A stretch of DNA of 64,000 nucleotides from Myxococcales bacterium (GCA_012517325.1 JAAYVF010000100.1:1-64000), one strand, 5' to 3'. Positions 24,494 through 34,928 are shown, counted from the first letter of the stretch. Numbers and translations: made by a program. Notes: generated from the letters alone by a model not told the origin.

Positions 24494-25770
24494 GGGGCAT
24501 CCTCCTCTTCCACAAAGTCGCGCAACATCCCCGCGAGGCGCCGGTCGGCGCGGAGGCGCAGGAGCGCGTCGTTGCCTTCGAAGATCTCCTCCAACACCTC
24601 GCTCTGGGTGCGCACATGATACAACAAATCCTGGCGGGCCAGGGGGATCCGCAACCGCAACAATTGCCGCTCCCGGCCCAGGATCGTCGCCAGGGCCTGC
24701 AGCAGATCATCCAACCGGAGGCCCGTTTTCGCGCTGATCGCGACCGCCGGCTGGTTGTTGGCCACCAGGCGTTCCACCCAACCGGCCGACTCGATCAAAT
24801 CCAGTTTGTTGAAAACCGTCAGCCGGGGCCGGTCGCCGGCGCCGATTTCCTCGAGCACCTCCAGCACGGACCGGGTCTGGCGCTCCATCTGCGGATGGCT
24901 GGCATCCACCACGTGCACCAGGAGATCGGCGACCAGCACTTCCTCGAGGGTCGCTTTGAAGCTTTCGACCAGTTGGTGCGGCAGGCGTTGGATGAAGCCG
25001 ACGGTGTCGGCCAGATGCGCCCGCAGATTGCCCGGCAGGCGCAATTCGCGGATCGTCGGATCGAGCGTGGCGAAGAGTTGATCCTCGACGAACACGCCGG
25101 CGTCGGTCAGCGTGTTGAGCAGCGTGGATTTTCCGGCGTTGGTGTAGCCGACCAGGGCGACGGTCGGCAGGCCGTGCTTGCGCCGGCCGGTCCGTTGCAA
25201 TTCGCGGGTCGCCCGCACCTTGACGAGCTGCCGCTTGAGCGCCCCGATCCGCTGGCGAATCCGCCGCCGGTCGATTTCCAGGTCCGTTTCGCCCGGCCCG
25301 CGCGTGCCGATGCCGGCGCCCTGCCGCGAGAGGTGCGCCCACATTCCGCGCAGGCGCGGCAGCAGGTACTCATACTGGGCCAGTTCGACCTGCAGGCGGC
25401 CTTCGCTCGTCCGCGCCCGCTTGGCGAAGATGTCGAGGATCAGGCCGGTGCGGTCCATGACCATGACCTCGAATTCCTTTTCGAGGTTGCGCTGCTGCGA
25501 CGGCGACAGATCGACGTCGAAGATCACGCACCGCACTTCCGCGGGCAGTTCGGCGATCTGTTCCTTGATGCGCAGGACCGTGCCGGCGCCGATGAAGGTC
25601 GCGGGAGTGGGACGGCGGACTTCGCAGAACAGACGCATCGCCTCGCCGCCGCCGGCGGTTTCCAGCAGGCGGCTCAGTTCCTCGAGGGATTCATCGAGCT
25701 GGTCGCGATCGGCGTCGCGCGTCCGGCAACCGACCAGGATCGCCAGATCTCGCCAGTCGTGGGACCGCAT
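24469..25770 (-). CDS. hflX: GTPase HflX
   Basis: The 433-residue product has the HflX N-terminal domain (about 1-185), with GRLQVELAQYEYLLPRL and GIGTRGPGETDLEIDRRRI. The GTPase domain carries G1 GYTNAGKST, G3 DTVGF, G4 NKLD and G5 SAKTG. A helical C-terminal extension follows. HflX splits stalled or hibernating 70S ribosomes during stress. Start ATG 25770 is chosen from the MRSHDWRD start; the frame extends to 25845 but that would overlap hfq. The hfq-hflX order is widely conserved. Confidence 0.94.
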   Translation of the reverse strand: MRSHDWRDLAILVGCRTRDADRDQLDESLEELSRLLETAGGGEAMRLFCEVRRPTPATFIGAGTVLRIKEQIAELPAEVRCVIFDVDLSPSQQRNLEKEFEVMVMDRTGLILDIFAKRARTSEGRLQVELAQYEYLLPRLRGMWAHLSRQGAGIGTRGPGETDLEIDRRRIRQRIGALKRQLVKVRATRELQRTGRRKHGLPTVALVGYTNAGKSTLLNTLTDAGVFVEDQLFATLDPTIRELRLPGNLRAHLADTVGFIQRLPHQLVESFKATLEEVLVADLLVHVVDASHPQMERQTRSVLEVLEEIGAGDRPRLTVFNKLDLIESAGWVERLVANNQPAVAISAKTGLRLDDLLQALATILGRERQLLRLRIPLARQDLLYHVRTQSEVLEEIFEGNDALLRLRADRRLAGMLRDFVEEEDAPCGDPAGS

Positions 25771-25786
25771 GTTCGGCGGGGACGGA

Positions 25787-26038
25787 TCAGCCGGCCATGA
25801 AGCTGACTTTGATCGTCTTGTCGATGTGGATATTGGCAATGGCATGCTTGTAGATCAGATGCAGGCGGTCGGCCTCGACGACGACGCAGTAATTGTCGAA
25901 GCTCTTGAGCATGCCCTCGATGACCTTGCCGGTCAAAAGCTCGATCGTCACCGGGACCCGCTCCTTGCGCATCGAATTGATGAACTGGTCCTGCACGTTG
26001 ATGCGCACCTTCTTGTTCAGATCATGCTCCCCCATCAT
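25787..26038 (-). CDS. hfq: RNA chaperone Hfq
   Basis: The 83-residue product has VQDQFINSMRKERVPVTIELLTGKVIEGML as the Sm1 region and LIYKHAIANI as the Sm2 motif, close to the family YKHAI consensus. It should form a hexameric ring that pairs small RNAs with mRNAs. It has a short C-terminal tail, unlike the long E. coli tail. Two ATGs in tandem could start translation, and GAGG precedes the first. It lies 30 bp after dnaE and 16 bp before hflX. Confidence 0.93.
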   Translation of the reverse strand: MMGEHDLNKKVRINVQDQFINSMRKERVPVTIELLTGKVIEGMLKSFDNYCVVVEADRLHLIYKHAIANIHIDKTIKVSFMAG

Positions 26039-26068
26039 GCCACCTCATTCGGGAATAAAAAGCTTCCC

Positions 26069-29000
26069 TCATTGAAAGTTGACCACCCCGGGGCCGAAGA
26101 TCGCTCGCACCTCTTCGACCAGATCATCCGAAGGACTAAGTCCCAGCCGGTTTGGCAATACAAACGTCGCCTCACTGCGATCGGGAATTTCCAGATGAAT
26201 CACCCCCCGGCAGGAACCGGGATGGCGATGAATGCACTCCGCCAGCCGTTGCAGTTGCCCCTTGGACAGACCGACCGTGCGCAAGTTGAAGTGCACTTCA
26301 TTACTGCATACTTCGGGCGCTTTCACAAGAGGAATCGCTTTTTCCACCAGCAGGCCGTTGCCGCCGTCGCGTAGGTCGATCTTGCCGAAAAGCAGCGCGG
26401 GCTGTTCGAGATTTTCCAACAGGGCGGCCGATTTTTCGAGCGCCTCGGCGAACAGGGTGACGCGGAACGGCGCTTTCTGGTCCTCGGCCATGCCCATCGC
26501 CATGGGCTTGCCGGTCTTGGTCATTTTTTTGTCGAGGGCGGTGAAGACCGCGGCGATCCGCACCTCGCGGGCGGCCGTGGCGTCGCGCAGAGTCTCGGAA
26601 TCGGCGTTGGCGAAGCGGTCGATCAGCAGCCGGTAGTCGTCGAGCGGATGCCCGGTGATGAAAAACCCGAGCGCTTCCTTTTCGAACCGCAGCAGTTCGT
26701 CGTGCGACCATTCCGGCACGTTGGGCAGCGCCGGCGCGGCCGCGGTCGGGTTCTTGGCCTCGAGCATGCCGAACAGGCTGGTCTGGCCGGAATCGCGGTC
26801 CGTCTGCCGGCGGACCGCCTGATCCATCGCGCCCTCGACCGCCGCCAGCAGTGCCGCGCGATGCGGCTCCAGGCTGTCGAACGCGCCGCACTTCACCAGG
26901 CTTTCGACCACGCGCTTGTTGGCCTTGCGTACGTCGATGCGCTCACAAAAATCGTACAACCCCTTGAACGGCCCGTCCTTCTGGCGCGCCTCGATCATGC
27001 TCAGGACCGCGCCCTCCCCGACGTTTTTCACCGCTTCCAGGCCGAAACGGATCTGCCCCTTCTTGTTGATGGTGAATTCCCGGCCGCTCTCGTTGACGTC
27101 GGGCGGCAGCACCTTGATGCCCAGGTCGCGGCATTCGGCGATCTTGGCCATGATCTTGTCGGAATCGTTCTTTTCCATCGTCATCAGCGCGGCCATGAAC
27201 GCCGAGGAATAATGGGCCTTGAGGTAAGCCGTCTGGTAGGCGACCAGCGCGTAGGCGGCCGAATGGCTCTTGTTGAAGCCGTATTCGGCGAATTTTTCCA
27301 TCATGTCCCAGATTTTTTCGACGGCGTTGCGGGCCAGGTGCTGCCGCGCCGCCCCTTCCAAAAACTTCACCTTGAAGGCGGCCATCTTGTCGATTTTTTT
27401 CTTCGCCATGGCCCGGCGCATCAGGTCGGCTTCGCCCAGGCTCATGCCGCCGACGACGTGCGCGACCTGCTGCACCTGTTCCTGGTAGACCATCATGCCG
27501 TAAGTCGATTCGAGGATTTTTCCCAGGATGTCCAGGTCGTAGACGACTTTCTGCTCGCCCTTCTTGCGGGCGATGAAATCGTCGATCATGCCCGAGCCGA
27601 TCGGGCCGGGCCGGTAGAGCGCGTTGATGGCGGTGAGATCCTCGATGCGATCGGGCTTGAGCCGCACGAGCAGATCGCGCATGCCCGGCGATTCGAACTG
27701 GAATACGCCGGTGGACAAGCCGCGGCCCAGCAGCGCATAGGCCTCGGGGTCGTCGAGCGGGATGCGGTCCATGTCGATGTCGATGCCGTGCACCTCGCGG
27801 ATCATGCGCAGGGTCTTGTCGATGACCGTCAGCGTCTTGAGGCCGAGAAAATCGAACTTGATCAGGCCGGCGGTTTCGACGTCGTTCTTGTCGAACTGGC
27901 AGACGACGTTGGCGTCCTTGTCGAGCATGAGCGGCACGCATTCGCCGAGCGGCTGGCGGCTGATCACCACGCCGGCGGCGTGCGTCGAAACGTGCCGGGG
28001 CAGCCCCTCGAGCGCCCTGGCGTGGAACCACAACTCGCGCGCCCATTCGGCGTCCTTGAGCAGCCGCTCGACATCCGGCGTCTTTTCGGCCTTGGCCAGG
28101 GTCATGTTCAGGTCGTCAGGAATCAGCTTGGCGATCGAGTCGACCTCGCCGAACGAATAGCCCATCGCGCGGCCGACGTCGCGCACGACCTGGCGGGCCT
28201 TCATCGAGCCGAAGGTGGCGATCTGCGAGACGTGCGCCTCGCCGTACTTTTCGGAAACGTAACGAATGACCTCGTCGCGGCGTTCGGCGCAGAAATCGAC
28301 GTCGATATCCGGATTGTCCTGCCGTTCCGGGTTCAGGAATCGCTCGAACAACAGGTTGTAACGGAGCGGATCGATGTTGGTGATGCCCAGCGCGTAGGAC
28401 ACCAGCGCGCCGGCGGCGCTGCCGCGCCCCGGCCCCACCGGGATGCCGTGGTCCCGCGCCCAGCCGATGAAATCCTGCACGATCAGGAAATAGTCGGCGA
28501 AGCCTTTCCGCGTAATCAGGTCGATCTCGATTTCCAGCCGTTCGGCGTAGATTTTTTCCACTTGCATCCACGGCCCGTCGCGCTGCTCGTCGTGGCTTTC
28601 CCGCAGCGGTTTCAAGCGCCGCAAAAGCCCGGAGCGCGCCGCCTTGGTGAAGGTGGAAATCGAGTCCTCGCCCCGCGGCGTCTGGTAAGCCGGGAACACC
28701 GCCGCGCCGAACTGCGGCACGAACGTGCAGCGTTCCGCCACCTCGAGGGTATTGCGCAGCGCCGCCGGCAGATCGCCGAAGGTCTCGGCCATCTCGGCGC
28801 GGGTGCGGAAGTAGATCTGGTCGGAGCTGAACTTGAACCGCTTGGGGTCGTTCATCGTCGCGCCGGTCTGGATGCACAGCAAAATTTCGTGACTGCGCGC
28901 GTGTTCGCGGTCGAGATAATGCGCGTCGCAGGTGGCGACGACCGGCAGTTCCAACTCCCGGGCGATTTTCAACAGGTCGACGTTGGCCTTTTCCTGATCT

Positions 29001-29551
29001 TCCAGGCCGTTTCGTTGGATTTCGATGTAGAAACGCCCCGGGAACACCTGGCGATACCAGTCGGCCATCGCCAGCGCCTTGTCGTAACCCAGTTCGAGCA
29101 GCGTGCGCGGCACCATCCCCGAGAGGCACGACGACAGGCAGACGAGCCCTTCGCTGTGCTTCTCCAGCAGCTCCCGGTCGGCGCGCGGCCGGCCGAACAG
29201 CCCCGAGGTTTTGCCCTCGAGGTGCGCGGTGTTGATGATTTGCAGGAGGTTGCGCCAGCCGGCCTCGTTTTCGCAAAGCAGCACCTGGTGATAGGCCCGC
29301 GGCTGCTCGTTCGACTTGTCGTGCCGGCTGCCGTGCGCCAGGTAGACCTCGCAGCCGATCACCGGCTTGATGTTGTGGTTCTTAGCCTGGTAGGCGAATT
29401 GCACGACGCCATGCAGATTGCCGTGATCGGTGATCGCCACGGCTGTCTGGCCGTCGCGCTCCGCCTTGTCGAACAGGTCGCTCAGCTTGATCGCGCCGTC
29501 CAGCAGCGAATAGGCCGTGTGGACGTGCAGATGGACGAATTCCGCCGTCAT
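26069..29551 (-). CDS. dnaE: DNA polymerase III alpha subunit
   Basis: The 1160-residue product starts MTAEFVHLHVHTAYSLLDG. Its PHP domain keeps HLHVHT, TDHGN and GCEVY motifs, so the metal site looks intact. GPGRGSAAGALVSY and PDIDVDFC mark the catalytic palm. The fingers, helix-hairpin-helix (GIKVLPPDVNESG) and C-terminal OB-fold region (about 950-1040) follow in the normal order. Length matches bacterial DnaE1. The start is inside the longer open frame that begins at 29665, which overlaps guaA and is rejected. It replicates the chromosome with the beta clamp. It follows guaA by 4 bp. Confidence 0.95.
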   Translation of the reverse strand: MTAEFVHLHVHTAYSLLDGAIKLSDLFDKAERDGQTAVAITDHGNLHGVVQFAYQAKNHNIKPVIGCEVYLAHGSRHDKSNEQPRAYHQVLLCENEAGWRNLLQIINTAHLEGKTSGLFGRPRADRELLEKHSEGLVCLSSCLSGMVPRTLLELGYDKALAMADWYRQVFPGRFYIEIQRNGLEDQEKANVDLLKIARELELPVVATCDAHYLDREHARSHEILLCIQTGATMNDPKRFKFSSDQIYFRTRAEMAETFGDLPAALRNTLEVAERCTFVPQFGAAVFPAYQTPRGEDSISTFTKAARSGLLRRLKPLRESHDEQRDGPWMQVEKIYAERLEIEIDLITRKGFADYFLIVQDFIGWARDHGIPVGPGRGSAAGALVSYALGITNIDPLRYNLLFERFLNPERQDNPDIDVDFCAERRDEVIRYVSEKYGEAHVSQIATFGSMKARQVVRDVGRAMGYSFGEVDSIAKLIPDDLNMTLAKAEKTPDVERLLKDAEWARELWFHARALEGLPRHVSTHAAGVVISRQPLGECVPLMLDKDANVVCQFDKNDVETAGLIKFDFLGLKTLTVIDKTLRMIREVHGIDIDMDRIPLDDPEAYALLGRGLSTGVFQFESPGMRDLLVRLKPDRIEDLTAINALYRPGPIGSGMIDDFIARKKGEQKVVYDLDILGKILESTYGMMVYQEQVQQVAHVVGGMSLGEADLMRRAMAKKKIDKMAAFKVKFLEGAARQHLARNAVEKIWDMMEKFAEYGFNKSHSAAYALVAYQTAYLKAHYSSAFMAALMTMEKNDSDKIMAKIAECRDLGIKVLPPDVNESGREFTINKKGQIRFGLEAVKNVGEGAVLSMIEARQKDGPFKGLYDFCERIDVRKANKRVVESLVKCGAFDSLEPHRAALLAAVEGAMDQAVRRQTDRDSGQTSLFGMLEAKNPTAAAPALPNVPEWSHDELLRFEKEALGFFITGHPLDDYRLLIDRFANADSETLRDATAAREVRIAAVFTALDKKMTKTGKPMAMGMAEDQKAPFRVTLFAEALEKSAALLENLEQPALLFGKIDLRDGGNGLLVEKAIPLVKAPEVCSNEVHFNLRTVGLSKGQLQRLAECIHRHPGSCRGVIHLEIPDRSEATFVLPNRLGLSPSDDLVEEVRAIFGPGVVNFQ

Positions 29552-29555
29552 GCGC

Positions 29556-31106
29556 TTATTCCCATTCGATGGTGCTCGGCGGTTTGGACGAAACGTCGTA
29601 GACGACGCGGTTGATTCCCTTGACCTCGTTGATGATCCGGTTGCTGGCGGTGCCGAGCACGTCATAGGGCAGATGGACCCAGTCGGCGGTCATGCCGTCG
29701 ACGCTGTGCACGGCGCGCAGGGCGCATGTGTTTTCGTAGGTGCGCTCATCGCCCATGACGCCGACGCTCTTGACGGGCAGGAGTACGGCCAGCGCCTGCC
29801 AGATCATGTCGTACAGGCCGGCGCTCCGCAGTTCCTGAATGAAAATCGCGTCGGCTTCCTGCAGAATGCGCACGCGTTCCGCCGTCACCTCGCCGATGAT
29901 GCGCACGGCCAGGCCCGGCCCCGGGAACGGGTGTCGCCCGACGAGTTCCGCCGGCAGGCCCAGTTCGCGGCCGACCTGCCGCACCTCGTCCTTGAACAAT
30001 TCGCGCAGCGGCTCGATCAGTTCGAGGTTCATTTTTTCGGGGAGGCCACCGACATTGTGGTGGCTCTTGATGGTCGCCGAAGGGCCGCGATAGGAAACCG
30101 ACTCGATGACGTCGGGATACAAGGTGCCTTGCGCCAGGTAGCGGGCGCCTTTGAGCTTGCGCGCCTCCTCCTCGAACACGTAGATGAACTCGTTGCCGAT
30201 GATCTTGCGCTTCTGCTCCGGTTCGGTGACGCCGGCCAGCTTGGTCAGAAAGCGTTCGGAGGCGTCAACGTACACCAGGTTGATGCCGAAGTGCTTGGCA
30301 AAACCGTGCTGCACCTGTTGCGCCTCGCCTTTGCGCAGCACGCCGTTGTTCACGAAGATGCAGGTCAGTTGTTCGCCGATCGCGCGGTTGAGCAGCGTCG
30401 CGACGACCGACGAATCGACCCCGCCCGACAGGCCGAGGATCACCCGTTCCTTGCCGATACGTTCGCGGAGCGCCTGCACCGAGGTTTCGACGAAGCTGGC
30501 CATTGTCCACAGCGGGCGACAGCCGCAGATGTCATACACGAAGTTGGCGAGGATTTCCCGGCCGCGCGGCGTGTGATGCACCTCCGGGTGGAATTGCACG
30601 CCGTACCACCGCCGATCGCGGTCGGCGATGGCCGCGAGAGGCGAATTGGCCGACGCGGCGATAGCGGCGAAGCCGACCGGCAGGGCGTCCACCCGGTCGC
30701 CGTGGCTCATCCAGACGACGACCTTCTGCTCGCGGTCGAAGCCGGCGAAGAGGTCGCCGTCGTCCAGGATCGTCAGTTCGGTCCGGCCGTATTCGCGCTC
30801 GGTCGAATGGGCGACCTTGCCGCCGCCGTGCCGGGTCAGCAGTTGCATGCCGTAGCAGATACCGAGCACGGGCACGCCGGCCGCGAACACGTACGGGTCG
30901 CAATCGGGGGCGTCAGCCTGATAAACGCTCGCCGGGCTGCCCGAGAGCACGATGCCCCGCGGCCGAAAGTCTTGGATGGCCCGGGCGGTCATCGTGCAAG
31001 GGTGGATTTCGCAATAAACGTTCAACTCGCGGATGCGCCGCGCGATGAGCATCGTGACTTGCGAGCCGAAATCGAGAATCAGGATTTTTTCGGAATGAAT
31101 GTCCAT
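29556..31106 (-). CDS. guaA: GMP synthase (glutamine-hydrolysing)
   Basis: The 516-residue product combines an N-terminal class I glutamine amidotransferase with an ATP pyrophosphatase. The amidotransferase has the Cys nucleophile in GICYGMQLL and the catalytic His in FHPEVHHT. The P-loop-like LSGGVDSSV near 220 binds ATP. A dimerisation domain ends in the typical [17 protein letters not shown]. It converts XMP to GMP. It lies 45 bp behind guaB. Confidence 0.96.
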   Translation of the reverse strand: MDIHSEKILILDFGSQVTMLIARRIRELNVYCEIHPCTMTARAIQDFRPRGIVLSGSPASVYQADAPDCDPYVFAAGVPVLGICYGMQLLTRHGGGKVAHSTEREYGRTELTILDDGDLFAGFDREQKVVVWMSHGDRVDALPVGFAAIAASANSPLAAIADRDRRWYGVQFHPEVHHTPRGREILANFVYDICGCRPLWTMASFVETSVQALRERIGKERVILGLSGGVDSSVVATLLNRAIGEQLTCIFVNNGVLRKGEAQQVQHGFAKHFGINLVYVDASERFLTKLAGVTEPEQKRKIIGNEFIYVFEEEARKLKGARYLAQGTLYPDVIESVSYRGPSATIKSHHNVGGLPEKMNLELIEPLRELFKDEVRQVGRELGLPAELVGRHPFPGPGLAVRIIGEVTAERVRILQEADAIFIQELRSAGLYDMIWQALAVLLPVKSVGVMGDERTYENTCALRAVHSVDGMTADWVHLPYDVLGTASNRIINEVKGINRVVYDVSSKPPSTIEWE

Positions 31107-31151
31107 GGTGCCGTCCGCTTCCGTTAGGTCAGCAATCGCGGTTCGTCACAA

Positions 31152-32612
31152 TCAGCCGATCTGATAGTTCGGAGCCTCTTTGGTGATGATGACATCGTGC
31201 ACGTGGCTTTCCCGCAGGCCGGCGTGGGTCACCCGGACGAACTTGGCCTTGGTGCGCAGTTCCTCGATGGTGATGCAACCGGTGTAGCCCATGCCCGAGC
31301 GCAGCCCGCCGAGCAATTGGTAGACGACGTTGCCGATCGGGCCGCGATAGGGCACGCGTCCCTCGATGCCTTCCGGCACGAGTTTCTTGGGCGATTCCAC
31401 GTCGCTCTGAAAATAGCGGTCCTTGCTGCCGCGCGCCATCGCGCCCAGGCTGCCCATGCCGCGGTAATATTTGTACGTGCGGCCCTGGTAGAGAATCGTC
31501 TCGCCCGGCGCTTCCTCGGTGCCGGCGAACAGCGAGCCGATCATCACGCAGTGCGCCCCGGCGGCGATCGCCTTGGTGACGTCGCCGCTGTACTTGATGC
31601 CGCCGTCGGCGATGATCGGCACGTCGTACTCGGCCGCCGCGCGGGCGCAATCGTCGATCGCGGTGATCTGCGGCATGCCCGCGCCGCTGACGATGCGCGT
31701 CGTGCAGATGCTGCCCGGCCCCATGCCGACCTTGACGCCGGTGGCGCCGGCCTTGATCAGGTCGATCGTCGCCGCGGCCGTGGCGACGTTGCCGCCGATG
31801 ACCTGGGCGTCGGGATGGTTGCCGCGCAGCCATTCGATCATCTTCCAGACGTTGGTCTGATGGCCGTGCGAGGTGTCGACGCACAGCACGTCGACGCCTT
31901 TTTCCAGCAGCGCGATCGCGCGGTCGCGCTCGGCTTCGCCGACCCCGACCGCCGCGCCGACGCGCAACCGGCCGCGCTGATCGGTGCAGGCGTGGGGATG
32001 CCGCTCGGCCTTGATGATGTCCTTGATCGTCATCAACGCCTTGAGGTGGTTGTGCTCGTCGACGACCAGCAGCTTTTCGATGCGCTTGCCGTGCATCATG
32101 CGCTTGCCTTCCTCGGCCGTCGTGCCCACCTTGACCGTCACCAGGTTGGTGGTCATGACCGAGGAGATCGGCGCGTCGTCGTTTTCCACGAACCGCAGGT
32201 CGCGGTTGGTCAGAATGCCCACCAGCTTGCCGTTGTCGATCACCGGTACGCCGGAGATGTTGTAGTGGGCCATGATTTGCTTGGCTTCGCGGACCGTCGC
32301 GTCCGGCGGCATGGTGATCGGGTCCTCGATCAGGGCCGACCGCGCTTTTTTCACCTTTTCGACCTGCGCCGCCTGTTCGTCGATCGTCATGTTCTTATGA
32401 ATGATGCCGATGCCGCCCTCTTGCGCCATCGCAATGGCGGTCTCTTCCTCGGTCACCGTGTCCATCGCGGCCGAAAGCACCGGCACGTTGATATACAGTT
32501 CCTTCGTCACCCGGGTTTTCAGATCGGCCTCGGAAGGCAGGAAATGGCTTTTCGACGGGATCAACAGGACGTCCTCGAAGGTCAACCCTTCTTTCAAATC
32601 GTGATTGAGCAT
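31152..32612 (-). CDS. guaB: IMP dehydrogenase
   Basis: The 486-residue product has the TIM barrel with two CBS domains inserted (about 90-210). The active-site loop is GPGSICTTR with the catalytic Cys, and the flap and mobile region follow [18 protein letters not shown]. It makes XMP from IMP with NAD, the first committed step to guanine nucleotides, and is co-transcribed with guaA. The strong conservation leaves no doubt about function. Confidence 0.97.
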   Translation of the reverse strand: MLNHDLKEGLTFEDVLLIPSKSHFLPSEADLKTRVTKELYINVPVLSAAMDTVTEEETAIAMAQEGGIGIIHKNMTIDEQAAQVEKVKKARSALIEDPITMPPDATVREAKQIMAHYNISGVPVIDNGKLVGILTNRDLRFVENDDAPISSVMTTNLVTVKVGTTAEEGKRMMHGKRIEKLLVVDEHNHLKALMTIKDIIKAERHPHACTDQRGRLRVGAAVGVGEAERDRAIALLEKGVDVLCVDTSHGHQTNVWKMIEWLRGNHPDAQVIGGNVATAAATIDLIKAGATGVKVGMGPGSICTTRIVSGAGMPQITAIDDCARAAAEYDVPIIADGGIKYSGDVTKAIAAGAHCVMIGSLFAGTEEAPGETILYQGRTYKYYRGMGSLGAMARGSKDRYFQSDVESPKKLVPEGIEGRVPYRGPIGNVVYQLLGGLRSGMGYTGCITIEELRTKAKFVRVTHAGLRESHVHDVIITKEAPNYQIG

Positions 32613-32625
32613 CCCCGTTCCTCGC

Positions 32626-33024
32626 TTAGGGTTTGGTCAGTTTTTTTAATACAGCCGTGATTTCGCGCGTTTGCTCCGCGTGAAACGTCAACGGGAAAAG
32701 GTCGTATCCCGCGATTTGCACCGGCCGTTTGTATTGATACCGGCAGGTGATCTGATTGTCCTGCCGGTAACAAGTGACATCACTCGGGCTTAACGGAATC
32801 TTTTTATTGTTCGCGAACGTGACCAGTTCGATGATGATCTGTTGGTCCGAAATCTGGCTGGCGTTCACCATCAGCCGATACATTTCCTGTTTCACCCCAA
32901 GGTTGTCCGTCCATTTGGGAAAAACGAAAACCGCCGCAAAGGCGGCGGCCAGGATGATCAGCAGAAAAAAGGCGCTGACCGCGTTGAATTTACCCTCTTG
33001 CCCGCGAATAAACTTCCCCTGCAT
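32626..33024 (-). CDS. small membrane-anchored protein of unknown function
   Basis: The 132-residue product has a hydrophobic helix (about 17-37) after a charged start, then a periplasmic-type domain with two cysteines in [15 protein letters not shown] that could pair. It resembles DUF4845-like single-pass proteins in layout, but I cannot claim membership. It is the first gene of the guaBA-dnaE-hfq-hflX transcript, 13 bp before guaB. Confidence 0.6.
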   Translation of the reverse strand: MQGKFIRGQEGKFNAVSAFFLLIILAAAFAAVFVFPKWTDNLGVKQEMYRLMVNASQISDQQIIIELVTFANNKKIPLSPSDVTCYRQDNQITCRYQYKRPVQIAGYDLFPLTFHAEQTREITAVLKKLTKP

Positions 33025-33094
33025 ATCCGCCTCCGCCTGCTCGTTCCGGATAAACCGATATTGCTCCCTTGAACTCCAGCCATCGGGTTGAGTT

Positions 33095-33123
33095 ATGGTA
33101 GCGCACCCCTACTCCAGGGTCAA
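33095..33123 (-). promoter_or_regulatory. predicted promoter of the guaB operon
   Basis: TTGACC (33123-33118) and TACCAT (33100-33095) on the minus strand are 17 bp apart. The -35 element lies inside the 3' end of the Ppx/GppA-like gene, and the expected start of transcription is about 63 bases before the ATG at 33024. Confidence 0.55.
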
Positions 33124-34053
33124 TAAGACACCGTCTTTCGGAGGCCATTCCGGATGCACGGCCAATCCCTCGAGCAGGCCGCCTTCGGTGACCAGCAACC
33201 GCGCGATGCCCAGGTACTCCATGACCTCGCGGCAAATAACGGCGCCGGCCGGAATGACGTCTTCCCGGCCCTTTTCCAGGCCCGGCAGGCTCAGCCGGTT
33301 GGCGGCCGGCATGGACACCAGCAGATTCAGCAAATCACCGACGCGCCGGGCGGTCAAGAACGCCTGGTTGATCCGCGCCGGATCGTAACGCTCCATCCTC
33401 ATGTCGATCGCCGCCAGGTTGGTGATCGTGCCGGCGGTGCCCACCAGCGGCCCGACCGGATCGGCGGTGCGCAAGTGCGCCGCTTGCGGCATTTTTCCCT
33501 TCACTTCGGCGAGACAGGCGGCCAGTTCCACCTCGGTCGGCGGGTCATTTTTAAAATGATGGTCGGCCAGCGCCACGGCGCCGACTTCCAGGCTGACCAC
33601 CGCTTCCGGCACGCCGCCGCGAATCCGGGCGATTTCGGTGGAAAATCCTCCGATATCGAGCAGATAGAACGGCTGCTCGGCAAAACCTTTTTCCACCGCG
33701 GCGCCCATCGCGCTGATCTTGGCTTCCAGTTCGCCGGCGATCACCAGCGGATTCAGGCCGGCTTTTTCGCCCAGTTCCCGCAGGAAATCGGGGGCGTTGG
33801 ACGCCCGCCGGGTCACACCGGTGCAGGCCACCCGGATCTCGCCCGCGCCAAAAGCCCGGGCCTCGCGCGCGAACTCGGTCGCGGCTTCGACGGTTCGGGC
33901 CAGCGGCGCTTCCTGGATCAACCCGCCGGCGAAATTGTCCGCCAGCCGAGTGATGCGCCGTTTGACGCTTTCCCGGTGAAATTTCCCGTCGGTAAGCCGG
34001 CACAACAGAACGCGAACGGTTCCGCTGCCGATATCCATCGTGGCAAGTTTCAT
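33109..34053 (-). CDS. Ppx/GppA-family phosphatase
   Basis: The 314-residue product matches the exopolyphosphatase/pppGpp phosphatase fold of the actin-like ATPase group. It has MDIGSGTVRVLL at the N terminus and GTAGTITNLAAID for the second phosphate loop. The motif LDIGGFSTEI has Phe where most members have Gly. Only the two N-terminal ASKHA lobes are present, as in short-type family members; the HD-like C-terminal domain of long Ppx proteins is absent. ATG 34053 is chosen because it gives the conserved MDIG start; no clear ribosome site is seen. Confidence 0.87.
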   Translation of the reverse strand: MKLATMDIGSGTVRVLLCRLTDGKFHRESVKRRITRLADNFAGGLIQEAPLARTVEAATEFAREARAFGAGEIRVACTGVTRRASNAPDFLRELGEKAGLNPLVIAGELEAKISAMGAAVEKGFAEQPFYLLDIGGFSTEIARIRGGVPEAVVSLEVGAVALADHHFKNDPPTEVELAACLAEVKGKMPQAAHLRTADPVGPLVGTAGTITNLAAIDMRMERYDPARINQAFLTARRVGDLLNLLVSMPAANRLSLPGLEKGREDVIPAGAVICREVMEYLGIARLLVTEGGLLEGLAVHPEWPPKDGVLLTLE

Positions 34054-34197
34054 GGGCGGGGAATATAGCAAAGAGGGTCCGGGCAGGCAATGCCCGGAAA
34101 AGCGGTCGCATTTCCATTATGCCCGGACTGGATAGAAAGGCAAAAGATCGAGTATGGTGGCCTATTCCGGATCCGAGATCAGGCAAGGAGAGATATC

Positions 34198-34833
34198 ATG
34201 ACAGAAGCGTCAAGTTTCGGCCAGGCCGGTAAACGGGTCTTTGGCGTCTGCACCCTGGCGTTCGGGCTGGGATATGAAGTCACGCAAATCATCGAGTTGT
34301 TGGGCGGCTTCCCCAAGCCGTGGGGGCACTTCGCAATCGTTCTGCCGTCGCTCTTACTGGCCTGGAGTTGGTTAGGGTTCCTGACTCTGATCCACGAAAC
34401 GGCGAGCCTCGCGCGGCGTCCCTGGACGCGGTTGGCCCTTTCTTTCGCCACGATCTATGCGACGCTCAACAGCTTTGTCTACATCATCCAATTGACGGTC
34501 GTGGTTCCAGAGGCGCTGGCCGGCGGGCCGGGCTTCGACAATGCCTTCGCGATGGTTGGCGGCAAGGCGCTCACCGCGGTCAATGCGGTCGCTTATGCCT
34601 TGCTCAGCCTGTCCGCCGCGTTTCTCGGCCTGGCCGCGCAAGGTCGCTTCGCGCGCGTGGCGCTGCTCGCGCATGGGGCGTTGGCGCCGCTGATCCTGGC
34701 GATTCTCTATGTTCCCGCGCTCATGCCGGCGGGAGGTTTGTGGCTCTTCACTTTCCCGTTTTCCACGGGAGCGCTTCTTGCCGAAGAATGCGGACGGCGG
34801 CAAGGGTACACGAAGTCGTCACGCCAGGCGTGA
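34198..34833 (+). CDS. polytopic membrane protein of unknown function
   Basis: The 211-residue product has about six hydrophobic helices, with charged loops in HETASLARRPW. No motif identifies a transporter class. AAGGAGAG lies six bases before the ATG at 34198, which rules out the longer frame that starts at 34090. It stands alone on the plus strand, between the Ppx gene and a repeat cluster. Confidence 0.68.
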   Translation: MTEASSFGQAGKRVFGVCTLAFGLGYEVTQIIELLGGFPKPWGHFAIVLPSLLLAWSWLGFLTLIHETASLARRPWTRLALSFATIYATLNSFVYIIQLTVVVPEALAGGPGFDNAFAMVGGKALTAVNAVAYALLSLSAAFLGLAAQGRFARVALLAHGALAPLILAILYVPALMPAGGLWLFTFPFSTGALLAEECGRRQGYTKSSRQA

Positions 34834-34928
34834 CTTCCTCCGTCGCTCCAGTAACGACAGTTATGGCGGACCAGTAGTTCATGTTCCCGGTTTTCAGGTC
34901 GGGATCGGAAGGTCACTCTTGCACGAAT

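Noticed and set aside
26648-29614. 988-residue plus-strand open frame opposite dnaE
   Set aside because: dnaE is certain from its motifs, and the opposite frame has shadow-type composition and no known motif.
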